The notes under the pieces: model-generated
Told to the model about the DNA's origin: nothing
The model's database searches: none
What the model saw: the letters and a program-made list of their open reading frames with translations, nothing else
Translations under genes and position numbers: made by a program
DNA from: Planctomycetes bacterium RIFOXYC2_FULL_41_27
Lineage (GTDB): Bacteria; Planctomycetota; Brocadiia; Brocadiales; Brocadiaceae
NCBI GenBank assembly: GCA_001828645.1
Contig: MHZD01000026.1
Span: 1-6,653 of the forward strand
Direction of reading: 5' to 3'
DNA length: 6,653 nt
Shown: positions 1-5,220 of the stretch, piece by piece
Layout of the letters: every line of letters starts with the position of its first letter
How positions within the stretch are numbered: position 1 is the first letter of the stretch

Positions 1-93
1 GGAGGAGAGAGAAGGCGTAAAGGATAGAAAATAAGTTGACGTTTATGTTTGAACTGTTTTAAGTTGTATTTATTAAATTAGGAGAGCAATAGT

Positions 94-300
94 ATGGCAA
101 TAGGTAAAGTTAAGTGGTTTGATGCAAAAAAGGGTTTTGGTTTTATTGAGCAAGAAGGCGGTGGCGATGTTTTCGTTCACTATTCAAATATTGGCGGCGA
201 TGGGTTTAAAACACTGGAAGACGGAGAAAAGGTAGAGTTTGAAATCGTTGAAGGGGCAAAAGGTTTACAAGCTCAAAAAGTAACTCGCGTAGCCTCCTAA
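94..300 (+). CDS. Cold-shock-domain protein (CspA family)
   Basis: This is a 68-residue, single-domain cold-shock protein, the normal length for the family. Such proteins bind single-stranded RNA or DNA and act as RNA chaperones in the cytoplasm. The N-terminus [15 protein letters not shown] is diagnostic: RNP1 is KGFGFI at residues 13-18 and RNP2 is VFVHY at 26-30, with the surface aromatics W8, F15, F17, F27 and H29 in place. The ATG is chosen because GGAGAG at 81-86 lies 7 nt upstream. A possible -35 (TTGACG, 36-41) lies upstream, but no good -10 follows it, so I do not list a promoter. Transcription ends at the strong terminator at 326-373. The family call is near certain; whether it is cold-induced or constitutive cannot be read from the sequence. 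Confidence 0.97.
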   Translation: MAIGKVKWFDAKKGFGFIEQEGGGDVFVHYSNIGGDGFKTLEDGEKVEFEIVEGAKGLQAQKVTRVAS

Positions 301-325
301 AAATAAATATATAAACAACCTCTTA

Positions 326-373
326 GAGCCAGGAAGAAAGCAGCCAAGCCCATCTTCCTGGCTCAATTTTTTT
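326..373 (+). terminator. Strong intrinsic terminator behind the cold-shock gene
   Basis: The arms 326-337 and 353-364 form a perfect 12-bp stem (GAGCCAGGAAGA / TCTTCCTGGCTC) with a 15-nt loop, followed by AA and seven T residues at 367-373. It lies 26 bp after the cold-shock stop codon and ends only 10 bp before the kinase start. It therefore terminates the cold-shock transcript and may also act as an attenuating leader for the kinase operon. The left arm and loop also contain an SRP-RNA-like sequence (see findings). Confidence 0.93.
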
Positions 374-383
374 AATAGAAAAT

Positions 384-1187
384 GTGATCCCGTATTTAAT
401 TGGCGCAGCAGCATCCATTATTATATTTGTACCAATGGCTTTCTTCTATATACGAAGGGCTGTTAATAAGACGCGAAATCTTGAGAAAAGGGCAATAAAC
501 TCTGAAAGATTAGCCTTTGTTGGCACGCTGGCAGGAGGACTTGCCCATGAAATTAAAAATCCATTAAGTACGCTCAATATCAATCTTCAGCTTCTCAAGG
601 AGGAACTTCAGAGTATGACAGGAGAAAACTGTAAAAGGGCATACAGGAAAACTCAAGTCTTACAAAAAGAAGTACAACGCCTGGATGAAATCCTGAATGA
701 TTTTCTAAGATTTGCGAAGGGACAAGAACTGGAACTGAAAGACCATGATATGAATGAGATTCTGGATGAGGTGGTCGATTTTGTTACCCCAGAAATCAAA
801 CAAAAAAAAATATTGATCCTAAAAAGCTATGATGCCAATCTCCCTCTGTGTCGTATAGATAGTAATCTTATAAAACAGGCAATTCTGAATATCATTATCA
901 ATGCTGAACAAGCAATGGGAAATGGCGGGGAACTTATGGTCCGTACTTCCTGGGATAAAAAATACATACAAATAGATATAACAGATACCGGCGCAGGTAT
1001 TCCGAAAGACATTATTGACAAAATATTTCAAGTCTATTTTTCTACCAAAAAGATGGGAACCGGTCTCGGTCTTCCCACTGCGAAACGTATCATCGATGAC
1101 CATAAAGGAATTATTTCAGTTCAGAGTGAAGAGGGAAAGGGAACCAACTTTTCTATAAAATTACCCGTAAATTTAACCATTAATTAA
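384..1187 (+). CDS. Membrane-anchored sensor histidine kinase (NtrB/ZraS-like)
   Basis: This 267-residue histidine kinase should autophosphorylate and pass phosphate to the NtrC-type regulator encoded 9 bp downstream. One hydrophobic helix (residues 2-23) anchors the N-terminus and is followed by a basic juxtamembrane segment. The HisKA H-box is LAHEIKNPL with phosphoacceptor H55. The ATPase domain shows the N-box around N169 and N173, the G1 box DTGAGIP (201-207), the F-box IFQVYFSTK (214-222) and the G2 box GTGLGL (225-230). There is no PAS, GAF or periplasmic sensor domain, so the input signal is unknown and may come through the membrane helix or a partner. The start is weak: it is a GTG at 384 with no Shine-Dalgarno sequence. 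The frame is open back to 327 but contains no ATG, GTG or TTG upstream. The space before it is taken by the terminator, so read-through or a hidden promoter must supply transcription. Confidence 0.93.
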   Translation: MIPYLIGAAASIIIFVPMAFFYIRRAVNKTRNLEKRAINSERLAFVGTLAGGLAHEIKNPLSTLNINLQLLKEELQSMTGENCKRAYRKTQVLQKEVQRLDEILNDFLRFAKGQELELKDHDMNEILDEVVDFVTPEIKQKKILILKSYDANLPLCRIDSNLIKQAILNIIINAEQAMGNGGELMVRTSWDKKYIQIDITDTGAGIPKDIIDKIFQVYFSTKKMGTGLGLPTAKRIIDDHKGIISVQSEEGKGTNFSIKLPVNLTIN

Positions 1188-1196
1188 GGCTTATTA

Positions 1197-2552
1197 ATGA
1201 ATCACACTGTTATTCTTGTTATTGATGATAATGAAGCGCATGCAAGCGCTACAGCAGAATCATTGCAGAAGGTGGGATATAAGTGCCGTATTGCAACAAG
1301 TGGTAAAGAAGGATTAAAAATCATCGAAGCAGGAGAAATCGATATTGTAATTACAGACTTGATCATGCATGACATTGATGGCTTACAAATACTCAAAACA
1401 ACAAAAGAAAGATTACCTGAAGCCGAAGTGATTCTGATCACTGGTTATGGTACAGTAGAAACTGCTGTAGATGCCATGCAAAAAGGGGCAGCTACATACC
1501 TTTTAAAACCTATCAACATTAATCATTTACGTGCAGAGGTTAACAAGCTCGTTGAAAAGCAGGGACTTGTAAGAAATAATAAAGAACTGCACAAACAACT
1601 CGACGAAAAATATGGACTGTCTGGCATTATTGGAAATAGTCCAAAGATGCAAAAGGTGTTAAACATTGTCAATCAAATTTCTGGAACAACGGCCACGATA
1701 TTAATAACGGGTGAAAGCGGCACAGGGAAAGAACTCATTTCAAAAATTATTCATAATAACAGCCCTAGAAAGAATAATCCTTTGGTCGTTTTAAACGCTG
1801 CCGCCATCCCGGAAAATCTTCTTGAGAGTGAACTTTTTGGACACGAGAAAGGCTCTTTTACAGGAGCAGTGTACCAGCGGAAAGGAAAATTTGAGTATGC
1901 CAATCACGGCACGTTATTTTTAGATGAAATTGGAGATATGCCTCTTTCCACACAGGTCAAAATATTACGTGTAATCGAGGATGGTGTAGTCATGCGTGTT
2001 GGTAGCAACGAGTCCATTGAGGTCGACGTTCGCCTGATCGCCGCAACAAATCAGTATCTTGAAAAACTTATAAAAGAGGGGAAATTTAGAGAAGACCTGT
2101 ACTTTAGGCTGAACGTCGTTTCCATCAAATTACCCCCTCTCAGAGAGAGACTTGAAGACATTCCACTGCTCATCGATGCATTTCTCCGTGAATTTTCACA
2201 GACACACAATAAAAAAGTCTCGATTATCTCTCCTGAGGCAAGAAAGATTCTGTATAAATATCCCTGGCCTGGAAACGTGCGTGAATTAAAAAACTGTATC
2301 GAAAGTATGGTTGTTGTAAGCATGAAAGACACCATAGACACAGAAGACATACCGGATCATATATTGCAACGCAGCAGCGAAACATCCACAGCACCCAGTC
2401 TGGTGGCTGGAATAACCATTGAAGAAGCTGAAAGGGAACTCATCAAAAGCACATTAGCTACTGTTGAAGGAAATAGAGAAGAAGCGGCAAAGATGCTTGG
2501 TATTGGCGAACGCACCCTTTATAGAAAACTGGACCAATACGGCCTTAAATAA
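1197..2552 (+). CDS. NtrC-family sigma54-dependent response regulator
   Basis: This 451-residue regulator has the classic three-part architecture and normal length. The receiver domain (about 5-118) has acidic residues D10/D11, phosphoacceptor D54, T82 and K104. The AAA+ activator domain (about 143-370) has Walker A GESGTGKE (172-179), the sigma54-contact loop GSFTGA (219-224, the common S variant of GAFTGA), Walker B TLFLDE (239-244), and the WPGNVREL motif (357-364). The C-terminal Fis-type helix-turn-helix (about 426-447) contains EEAAKMLGIGERTLYRKL. When phosphorylated by the upstream kinase it should oligomerise, hydrolyse ATP and open sigma54 promoters. The ATG at 1197 has a weak AAGG at 1186-1189 overlapping the kinase stop, which implies translational linkage. 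No clear -24/-12 promoter was seen in this window, so its targets probably lie elsewhere. Confidence 0.96.
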   Translation: MNHTVILVIDDNEAHASATAESLQKVGYKCRIATSGKEGLKIIEAGEIDIVITDLIMHDIDGLQILKTTKERLPEAEVILITGYGTVETAVDAMQKGAATYLLKPININHLRAEVNKLVEKQGLVRNNKELHKQLDEKYGLSGIIGNSPKMQKVLNIVNQISGTTATILITGESGTGKELISKIIHNNSPRKNNPLVVLNAAAIPENLLESELFGHEKGSFTGAVYQRKGKFEYANHGTLFLDEIGDMPLSTQVKILRVIEDGVVMRVGSNESIEVDVRLIAATNQYLEKLIKEGKFREDLYFRLNVVSIKLPPLRERLEDIPLLIDAFLREFSQTHNKKVSIISPEARKILYKYPWPGNVRELKNCIESMVVVSMKDTIDTEDIPDHILQRSSETSTAPSLVAGITIEEAERELIKSTLATVEGNREEAAKMLGIGERTLYRKLDQYGLK

Positions 2553-2555
2553 AGA

Positions 2556-2583
2556 TTTACACGGCATATAGATTTGGTACAAT
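2556..2583 (+). promoter_or_regulatory. Sigma70-type promoter for the zinc-ribbon membrane protein gene
   Basis: A TTTACA -35 (2556-2561) and a TACAAT -10 (2578-2583) are separated by 16 bp; each hexamer is one base off consensus. It begins 4 bp after the response-regulator stop codon and would give a leader of about 45 nt before the ATG at 2637. It suggests that this gene is transcribed separately from the two-component operon. Confidence 0.6.
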
Positions 2584-2636
2584 ATGACAAATATTTATGT
2601 TTACAAATAACTAATTTATAAAACATCATAATAATT

Positions 2637-3014
2637 ATGCTAGAAATTAAACTATGCGCCAATTGTAAAAGAAGCCTTTCAACAAAAGACATTGACTCTG
2701 GACATGCCGTTTATCAAGAAGATGGAAAACTACTTTGCCGAGAATGCCTGTCTCTTAATATTAAAAAAGAAAAGGGATATAAAGAAAAAGATTTTATTCT
2801 GGAATCACTGTTAAATGAAGTAAAAAACATTAATCGAACGTTAACCTACGAACCTGCCTCATGGTTAATCATTCTCGCCTCTGTTATCCAATGCTTTGTT
2901 TTTGGCTCACTTGTTTTTGCTTACCTCCATCGCAATAGTGATGTCCACGCATACCTGTTACTTGCTTTAGTATTTCAAGTAATGGCGTTAACCTTCTTTG
3001 TTATAAAAAAATAA
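2637..3014 (+). CDS. Small zinc-ribbon protein with two C-terminal membrane helices, function unknown
   Basis: I do not recognise this 125-residue protein as a named family. The N-terminus has two CxxC knuckles (C7/C10 and C34/C37) spaced like a zinc ribbon or half LIM domain, with H23 between them. A charged, lysine-rich linker (about 42-70, probably helical) follows, then two hydrophobic helices at about 75-97 and 103-123, ending in KK. The predicted form is a hairpin membrane protein with a cytoplasmic zinc-binding head. The head could bind protein or nucleic acid, or act as a redox switch; the sequence does not decide. No Shine-Dalgarno precedes the ATG at 2637, and a near-consensus promoter lies just upstream. 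Its position after the two-component operon invites, but does not prove, a link. Confidence 0.82.
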   Translation: MLEIKLCANCKRSLSTKDIDSGHAVYQEDGKLLCRECLSLNIKKEKGYKEKDFILESLLNEVKNINRTLTYEPASWLIILASVIQCFVFGSLVFAYLHRNSDVHAYLLLALVFQVMALTFFVIKK

Positions 3015-3039
3015 AATCAATAACAAATTAAAAAATGTC

Positions 3040-3067
3040 TTGACATCATTTGTATTATTTTTATAAT
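3040..3067 (+). promoter_or_regulatory. Exact-consensus sigma70 promoter of the peroxiredoxin gene
   Basis: TTGACA (3040-3045) and TATAAT (3062-3067) both match the consensus exactly, with a 16-bp AT-rich spacer. Transcription should start near 3074, giving a leader of about 50 nt that contains a dyad and a perfect ribosome binding site. Such a strong promoter normally needs a repressor, which fits the dyad that follows. Confidence 0.85.
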
Positions 3068-3070
3068 AAG

Positions 3071-3099
3071 CATTAATAATTATTTAATAATGATTACTA
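3071..3099 (+). promoter_or_regulatory. Candidate Fur/PerR-type operator downstream of the peroxiredoxin promoter
   Basis: There are two overlapping dyads. The first, 3071-3092, is an imperfect palindrome (CATTAATAATT.. to ..TTTAATAATG) in which 18 of 22 positions are symmetric. The second, 3085-3099, reads TAATAAT-G-ATTACTA. It matches the Fur-family 7-1-7 pattern (TGATAATnATTATCA) at 12 of 14 positions, and its half-sites match each other at 6 of 7. The dyads cover the predicted transcription start and the first 25 or so transcribed bases, a typical repressor position. PerR or Fur control of a peroxiredoxin would be conventional. The local AT-richness makes chance dyads more likely, so this is a candidate only. 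Confidence 0.45.
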
Positions 3100-3122
3100 T
3101 TTAACTAAAAAGGAGGTTTCGT

Positions 3123-3644
3123 ATGAGTGTAAAAGTTGGACAAAATGCGCCTGAGTTTACGCTACAGGGTGTCGTAGGAGACAAATTTAAGGATGTATGT
3201 TTGGACGAGTATAAAGGGAAGTGGGTTGTGCTTTTCTTCTATCCTCTTGATTTTACCTTTATATGTCCCACAGAAATCACTGAATTTTCAAAGAGAGATA
3301 GCGAGTTTAAATCTCTGAATGCACAGGTACTTGGGGTAAGCGTTGACAGTGTTTATTCCCACAAGGCGTGGCTAAAAGAGATTGGGAATCTTAATTATCC
3401 ACTACTCAGCGATATTACCAAAGAGGTTTCCAGAAAGTACGGTGTGCTACTCGAAGACAAGGGTATTGCATTAAGAGGCGCATTTATTATTGATCCGGAA
3501 GGAAAATTAAGATACCAATTAGTTCATGATCTCGGTATCGGTCGTAGCGTAGAAGAAATACTGAGGGTATTACGGGCATTACAGACAGGAGAATTGTGCC
3601 CGGTTGAATGGAAACCAGGGAAAAAGACCTTAGGCAAGGCATAA
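3123..3644 (+). CDS. Typical 2-Cys peroxiredoxin (AhpC/Prx1 type)
   Basis: This 173-residue cytoplasmic thiol peroxidase reduces H2O2, organic hydroperoxides and peroxynitrite. The active-site loop FYPLDFTFICPTE carries P41, T45 and the peroxidatic cysteine C48, and R118 (in RGAFIIDP) completes the catalytic set. The resolving cysteine is C159 in GELCPVEWKPG, so an intersubunit disulfide between dimer partners is expected. The protein ends at GKKTLGKA, without the C-terminal YF motif of sensitive eukaryotic types, so it should be resistant to over-oxidation. The recycling partner (AhpF or a thioredoxin) is not encoded nearby. Expression looks high: a consensus promoter at 3040-3067 and AAGGAGG at 3110-3116 lie upstream, the latter 6 nt before the ATG. 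A Fur/PerR-like dyad suggests peroxide or iron control. The gene stands alone. Confidence 0.96.
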   Translation: MSVKVGQNAPEFTLQGVVGDKFKDVCLDEYKGKWVVLFFYPLDFTFICPTEITEFSKRDSEFKSLNAQVLGVSVDSVYSHKAWLKEIGNLNYPLLSDITKEVSRKYGVLLEDKGIALRGAFIIDPEGKLRYQLVHDLGIGRSVEEILRVLRALQTGELCPVEWKPGKKTLGKA

Positions 3645-3688
3645 GCAAAAACAATTCAAAATAATCAAGGGTGTGTCAATCTTACTTG

Positions 3689-3715
3689 TAGAGGCGCATT
3701 ACGTTTGCGCTTCTA
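3689..3715 (+). terminator. Stem-loop behind the peroxiredoxin gene, abutting the intron 5' end
   Basis: The arms TAGAGGCGCA (3689-3698) and TGCGCTTCTA (3706-3715) form a 10-bp stem with one G-T pair and a 7-nt loop. It lies 45 bp after the peroxiredoxin stop. No T-tract follows, because the group II intron sequence GTGCGCC starts at the next base. It may be a terminator whose T-tract was displaced by intron insertion, or part of a dispersed palindromic repeat. Confidence 0.45.
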
Positions 3716-4173
3716 GTGCGCCTGAAAGTGCGCAATGCCAGAGGGGTGAAAGTCCCCTTCAGGGAAATGCTTTCCGCCCTGTAACCGACCGTAACTGCGT
3801 CATCGTGAGATGAAGTGGGGCGCAACGGGAGGCGAATGGTTTATTCTGGTGGACAAAAGGTGTACTCAAGCGAGAACCTGAGAGCATCATGAGAGCAGGT
3901 GAAGAGTAATGGAGGGACTGCGGGAGTAGACCGACATAGCATTGAGGCGTATGAGAAAGAAGCGGAAAAGAATCTTGTGGAATTAGAGAAGATACGCAGA
4001 GAGGGAAACTACAGGGCAAAACCCGCCAAGAGGGTATGGATACCGAAGATAGGAAGCAAAGAGACAATCAGCCATAAGACAAGACGAACATCAGGAGAGG
4101 ACATGAAATGTATGATAGGAGAACTCAACAAAAGCGTCTCAGAGGCTGGTATGAATACTTTAAACACAGCCAC
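3716..4173 (+). mobile_element. Decayed group II intron remnant
   Basis: The 5' end GTGCGCC at 3716 fits the GTGCG start of group II introns and is followed by small hairpins, for example GGGG-TGAAAGT-CCCC at 3743-3757. Only 120 bp separate it from the reverse-transcriptase start at 3836, much less than the several hundred bases usual for domains I-III, so the ribozyme part is probably deleted too. No domain V/VI sequence or intron 3' end is present. The element stops inside the maturase region, where it meets a truncated minus-strand hicA at about 4173/4174. Without domain V and an active reverse transcriptase it can neither splice nor move. The intron subclass cannot be assigned. The exact 5' boundary is inferred from the motif and the adjoining stem-loop. 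Confidence 0.75.
3836..4173 (+). pseudogene. Group II intron reverse transcriptase/maturase, broken
   Basis: This is the remains of the intron-encoded protein (normally about 420-600 residues). Translation from ATG 3836, which has GGGAGG at 3827-3832, gives MVYSGGQKVYSSENLRAS and then TGA at 3890-3892, where a Trp is likely ancestral. It continues in frame with EQVKSNGGTAGVDRHS, the reverse-transcriptase N-terminal motif, and reaches RVWIPKIGSKE near 4064. There the protein jumps to TRRTSGEDMKCMIGELN, which belongs to the maturase (domain X) end, so roughly 250-300 residues including the YADD catalytic block are gone. A one-base loss at the A-run 4130-4133 shifts the frame, and LRGWYEYFKHSH resumes at 4138 before being cut at about 4173. 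There are thus four independent lesions: nonsense, internal deletion, frameshift and 3' truncation. The family is recognised from memory of motifs. Confidence 0.85.
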
Positions 4174-4254
4174 AACTTGTCCTATATTTTACCAACCAGT
4201 CTTTTGAAAAGCTTTAACAGCTTCTTTTCCTGATATATTACCCGATCTTCCCAT
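4174..4254 (-). pseudogene. hicA: HicA toxin remnant, nonsense and truncated
   Basis: HicA is an mRNA-cleaving toxin with a double-stranded-RNA-binding-like fold, held in check by HicB. Here ATG at 4252-4254, 4 nt after the hicB stop, opens MGRSGNISGKEAVKAFQKTGW, a typical HicA N-terminus. Codon 22 is TAA (4189-4191), probably a C-to-T change of a CAA Gln codon, because NIGQV continues in frame after it. The region that should carry GSH, with the catalytic His, is missing: sequence identity switches to the intron maturase at about 4173/4174. The toxin is therefore inactive. A full family member has about 60-80 residues, so roughly half remains. Confidence 0.8.
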
Positions 4255-4258
4255 TTTG

Positions 4259-4473
4259 TTATACTGTTACAAGTAGCGTTTGTTGTTCTGATTTTATTGC
4301 TATAGATGAAATAGCCTTTTGGTCTTCAGCCCAAAGCCATGCGGTAATTGCCTCTTTTATATTGTCTAAGGCTTCTTTTTCGTCTTTTCCTTGAGATACA
4401 CACCCGGTAGTGCTGGACATTCGGCAACGATCCAACCATCTTCGGCTTGTTCAAGTGTAATGTGAAAGATCAT
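4259..4473 (-). pseudogene. hicB: HicB antitoxin, one-base frameshift
   Basis: HicB neutralises HicA and usually represses its own operon. The ATG at 4471-4473 has AGGAGA (4482-4487) 8 nt upstream. Translation begins MIFHITLEQAEDGWIVAECP and then ALPG, the classic HicB partial-RNase-H-fold start. At the CCCGG run (4403-4407) the frame slips: the original frame ends after 37 codons, while the +1 frame restores CVSQGKDEKEALDNIKEAI and runs to TAA at 4259-4261. Restoring one base gives a 71-residue protein, the normal size for a short HicB. The spacing to hicA (4 nt) and the hicB-first order indicate a former hicBA operon. A sequencing error could mimic this lesion, but the neighbouring hicA is also dead. 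The ORF stays otherwise clean, so the decay is recent. Confidence 0.85.
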
Positions 4474-4513
4474 ATCGTTTGTCTCCTAAAATTTTTTATT
4501 GTTTGAGTTTTTT

Positions 4514-4519
4514 ATTATA
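4514..4519 (-). promoter_or_regulatory. Possible -10 element for hicBA
   Basis: On the minus strand TATAAT (4519 down to 4514) lies about 40 bp upstream of the hicB start, in an AT-rich stretch. No convincing -35 sits 16-18 bp further upstream, so this is a weak call. Confidence 0.25.
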
Positions 4520-4618
4520 TATTGCTTAATATAAATGAGGAAGTCTTTCCCCTGGATTATCACGATTTATTTTCTTTAATACTTTTAACATGTCGAATGT
4601 GTTTAATTCATGAGCTAA

Positions 4619-4641
4619 ACCACCCGCTATGCGGGGGTGGT
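4619..4641. repeat. Imperfect hairpin in the non-coding stretch upstream of hicB
   Basis: ACCACCCGC (4619-4627) pairs with GCG-GG-GGTGGT (4631-4641) across a TAT loop, giving nine base pairs with a two-base GG bulge. Neither side has a T-tract, so it is not an ordinary terminator. Its form, a short GC-rich hairpin in AT-rich non-coding DNA, is that of a REP-like unit or an IS200/IS605-type end, but no transposase is present. The rest of 4488-4712 shows no gene, only a weak GAAGGCA/TGCCTTC inverted repeat at 4664-4692. Confidence 0.5.
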
Positions 4642-4712
4642 ACTGACTTTGATTTTAAGGTTAGAAGGCAATCGATATGCTTTTCTGCCTTCGATAATGG
4701 ATGTATAAACGC

Positions 4713-5003
4713 CTATTCTTCCTTGTTTTCTTTTGCCTCTTCCTGTTCCATCTTTTCAAGGCGCAGAATCAGCCAAACGGATGCGCCGATGGCAAAGGGA
4801 AGCAAAATGTATTGGATGATTTCGAGTTTTGATCGTGGGGTAGGAGGAATTTCAGGCAGAGGTGCTTGTGTGGACTGCGTTGATTGAGCTTGCGTGGCTG
4901 TCCCTGGTGGGTTTGTCTGTACTTCCTGAGCGTGAACAGGAAAGGAAGTAAATGCGACAGTTATTGCAAATAATAAATATAAAACTATGAATAGTTTTCT
5001 CAC
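4713..5003 (-). CDS. Small exported protein with C-terminal membrane helix, function unknown
   Basis: I do not recognise this protein. I prefer the GTG at 5001-5003 as start: AGGAA lies 7 nt upstream, and the product then begins with a textbook signal peptide, (M)RKLFIVLYLL and on to a cleavage site after PVHA (residue 25). An ATG ten codons upstream (5031-5033) would lengthen the protein but has no ribosome binding site. From the preferred start it has 96 residues: signal peptide 1-25, a linker rich in T, Q, P and S (26-58), one membrane helix at 60-82 (from LEIIQYILLP to WLILRL), and a very acidic and basic tail (EKMEQEEAKENKEE). It should sit in the cytoplasmic membrane with the linker outside and the tail in the cytoplasm. 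It lies downstream of the TPR lipoprotein gene on the same strand, but 217 bp and a palindrome separate them. Confidence 0.75.
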   Translation of the reverse strand: MRKLFIVLYLLFAITVAFTSFPVHAQEVQTNPPGTATQAQSTQSTQAPLPEIPPTPRSKLEIIQYILLPFAIGASVWLILRLEKMEQEEAKENKEE

Positions 5004-5090
5004 GGTTGTATTCCTAGCGAGGCGAAACCTCATACCGAAAAAACATTGGAACCACAGATTACACAGTGTGGAGTAGCCACAACCAAATTA

Positions 5091-5137
5091 ACCTCCCCTC
5101 AATCCCCTCCTTCGCAAGGAGGGGATAAAGGGGAGGT
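5091..5137. repeat. Nested GC-rich palindrome (possible dispersed repeat)
   Basis: The outer arms ACCTCCCCT (5091-5099) and AGGGGAGGT (5129-5137) are perfect, as are the inner arms TCCCCTCCTT (5103-5112) and AAGGAGGGGA (5116-5125). They are separated by CAA/TAA internal loops and closed by a CGC loop, making 19 paired bases in all. The inner and outer units are also near copies of each other, so it is both a palindrome and an internal duplication. It has no T-tract. It lies between two minus-strand genes and may be a miniature dispersed element that can fold in RNA of either strand. Confidence 0.8.
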
Positions 5138-5220
5138 CTTCTATAGACTATTTACCATATTAGTTATGGACACGAAAACCGCTTAAATAAAATGAAAATT
5201 CCTATACAATTTAAACAACC

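Noticed and set aside
300..380. A true SRP (4.5S) RNA gene
   Set aside because: The conserved core is present, but the bases before GGAA cannot pair with those after it, the symmetric-loop partner strand is missing, and the perfect terminator stem uses the same bases.
524..545. A sigma54 promoter (TGGCA..TTGC) inside the kinase gene
   Set aside because: The GG-to-GC spacing is one base too long, and the bases encode the conserved H-box region of the kinase.
819..1103. Minus-strand ORFs inside the kinase and regulator genes
   Set aside because: They are antisense shadows of well-defined domains, with no start signals or recognisable products.
3890..3892. UGA recoded as tryptophan in the intron protein
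   Set aside because: The same gene has a large deletion, a frameshift and a truncation, and the intact genes nearby use TGG for Trp, so ordinary pseudogene decay explains it.
3899..4207. A free-standing 102-residue protein starting at GTG 3899
   Set aside because: Its sequence is the middle of a broken reverse transcriptase/maturase. The homologous frame starts upstream, and its tail is an out-of-frame reading of maturase and antisense hicA.
4522..4887. A plus-strand 121-residue ORF
   Set aside because: It runs across the hairpin and antisense to the signal-peptide protein, has no ribosome binding site and no recognisable domain.
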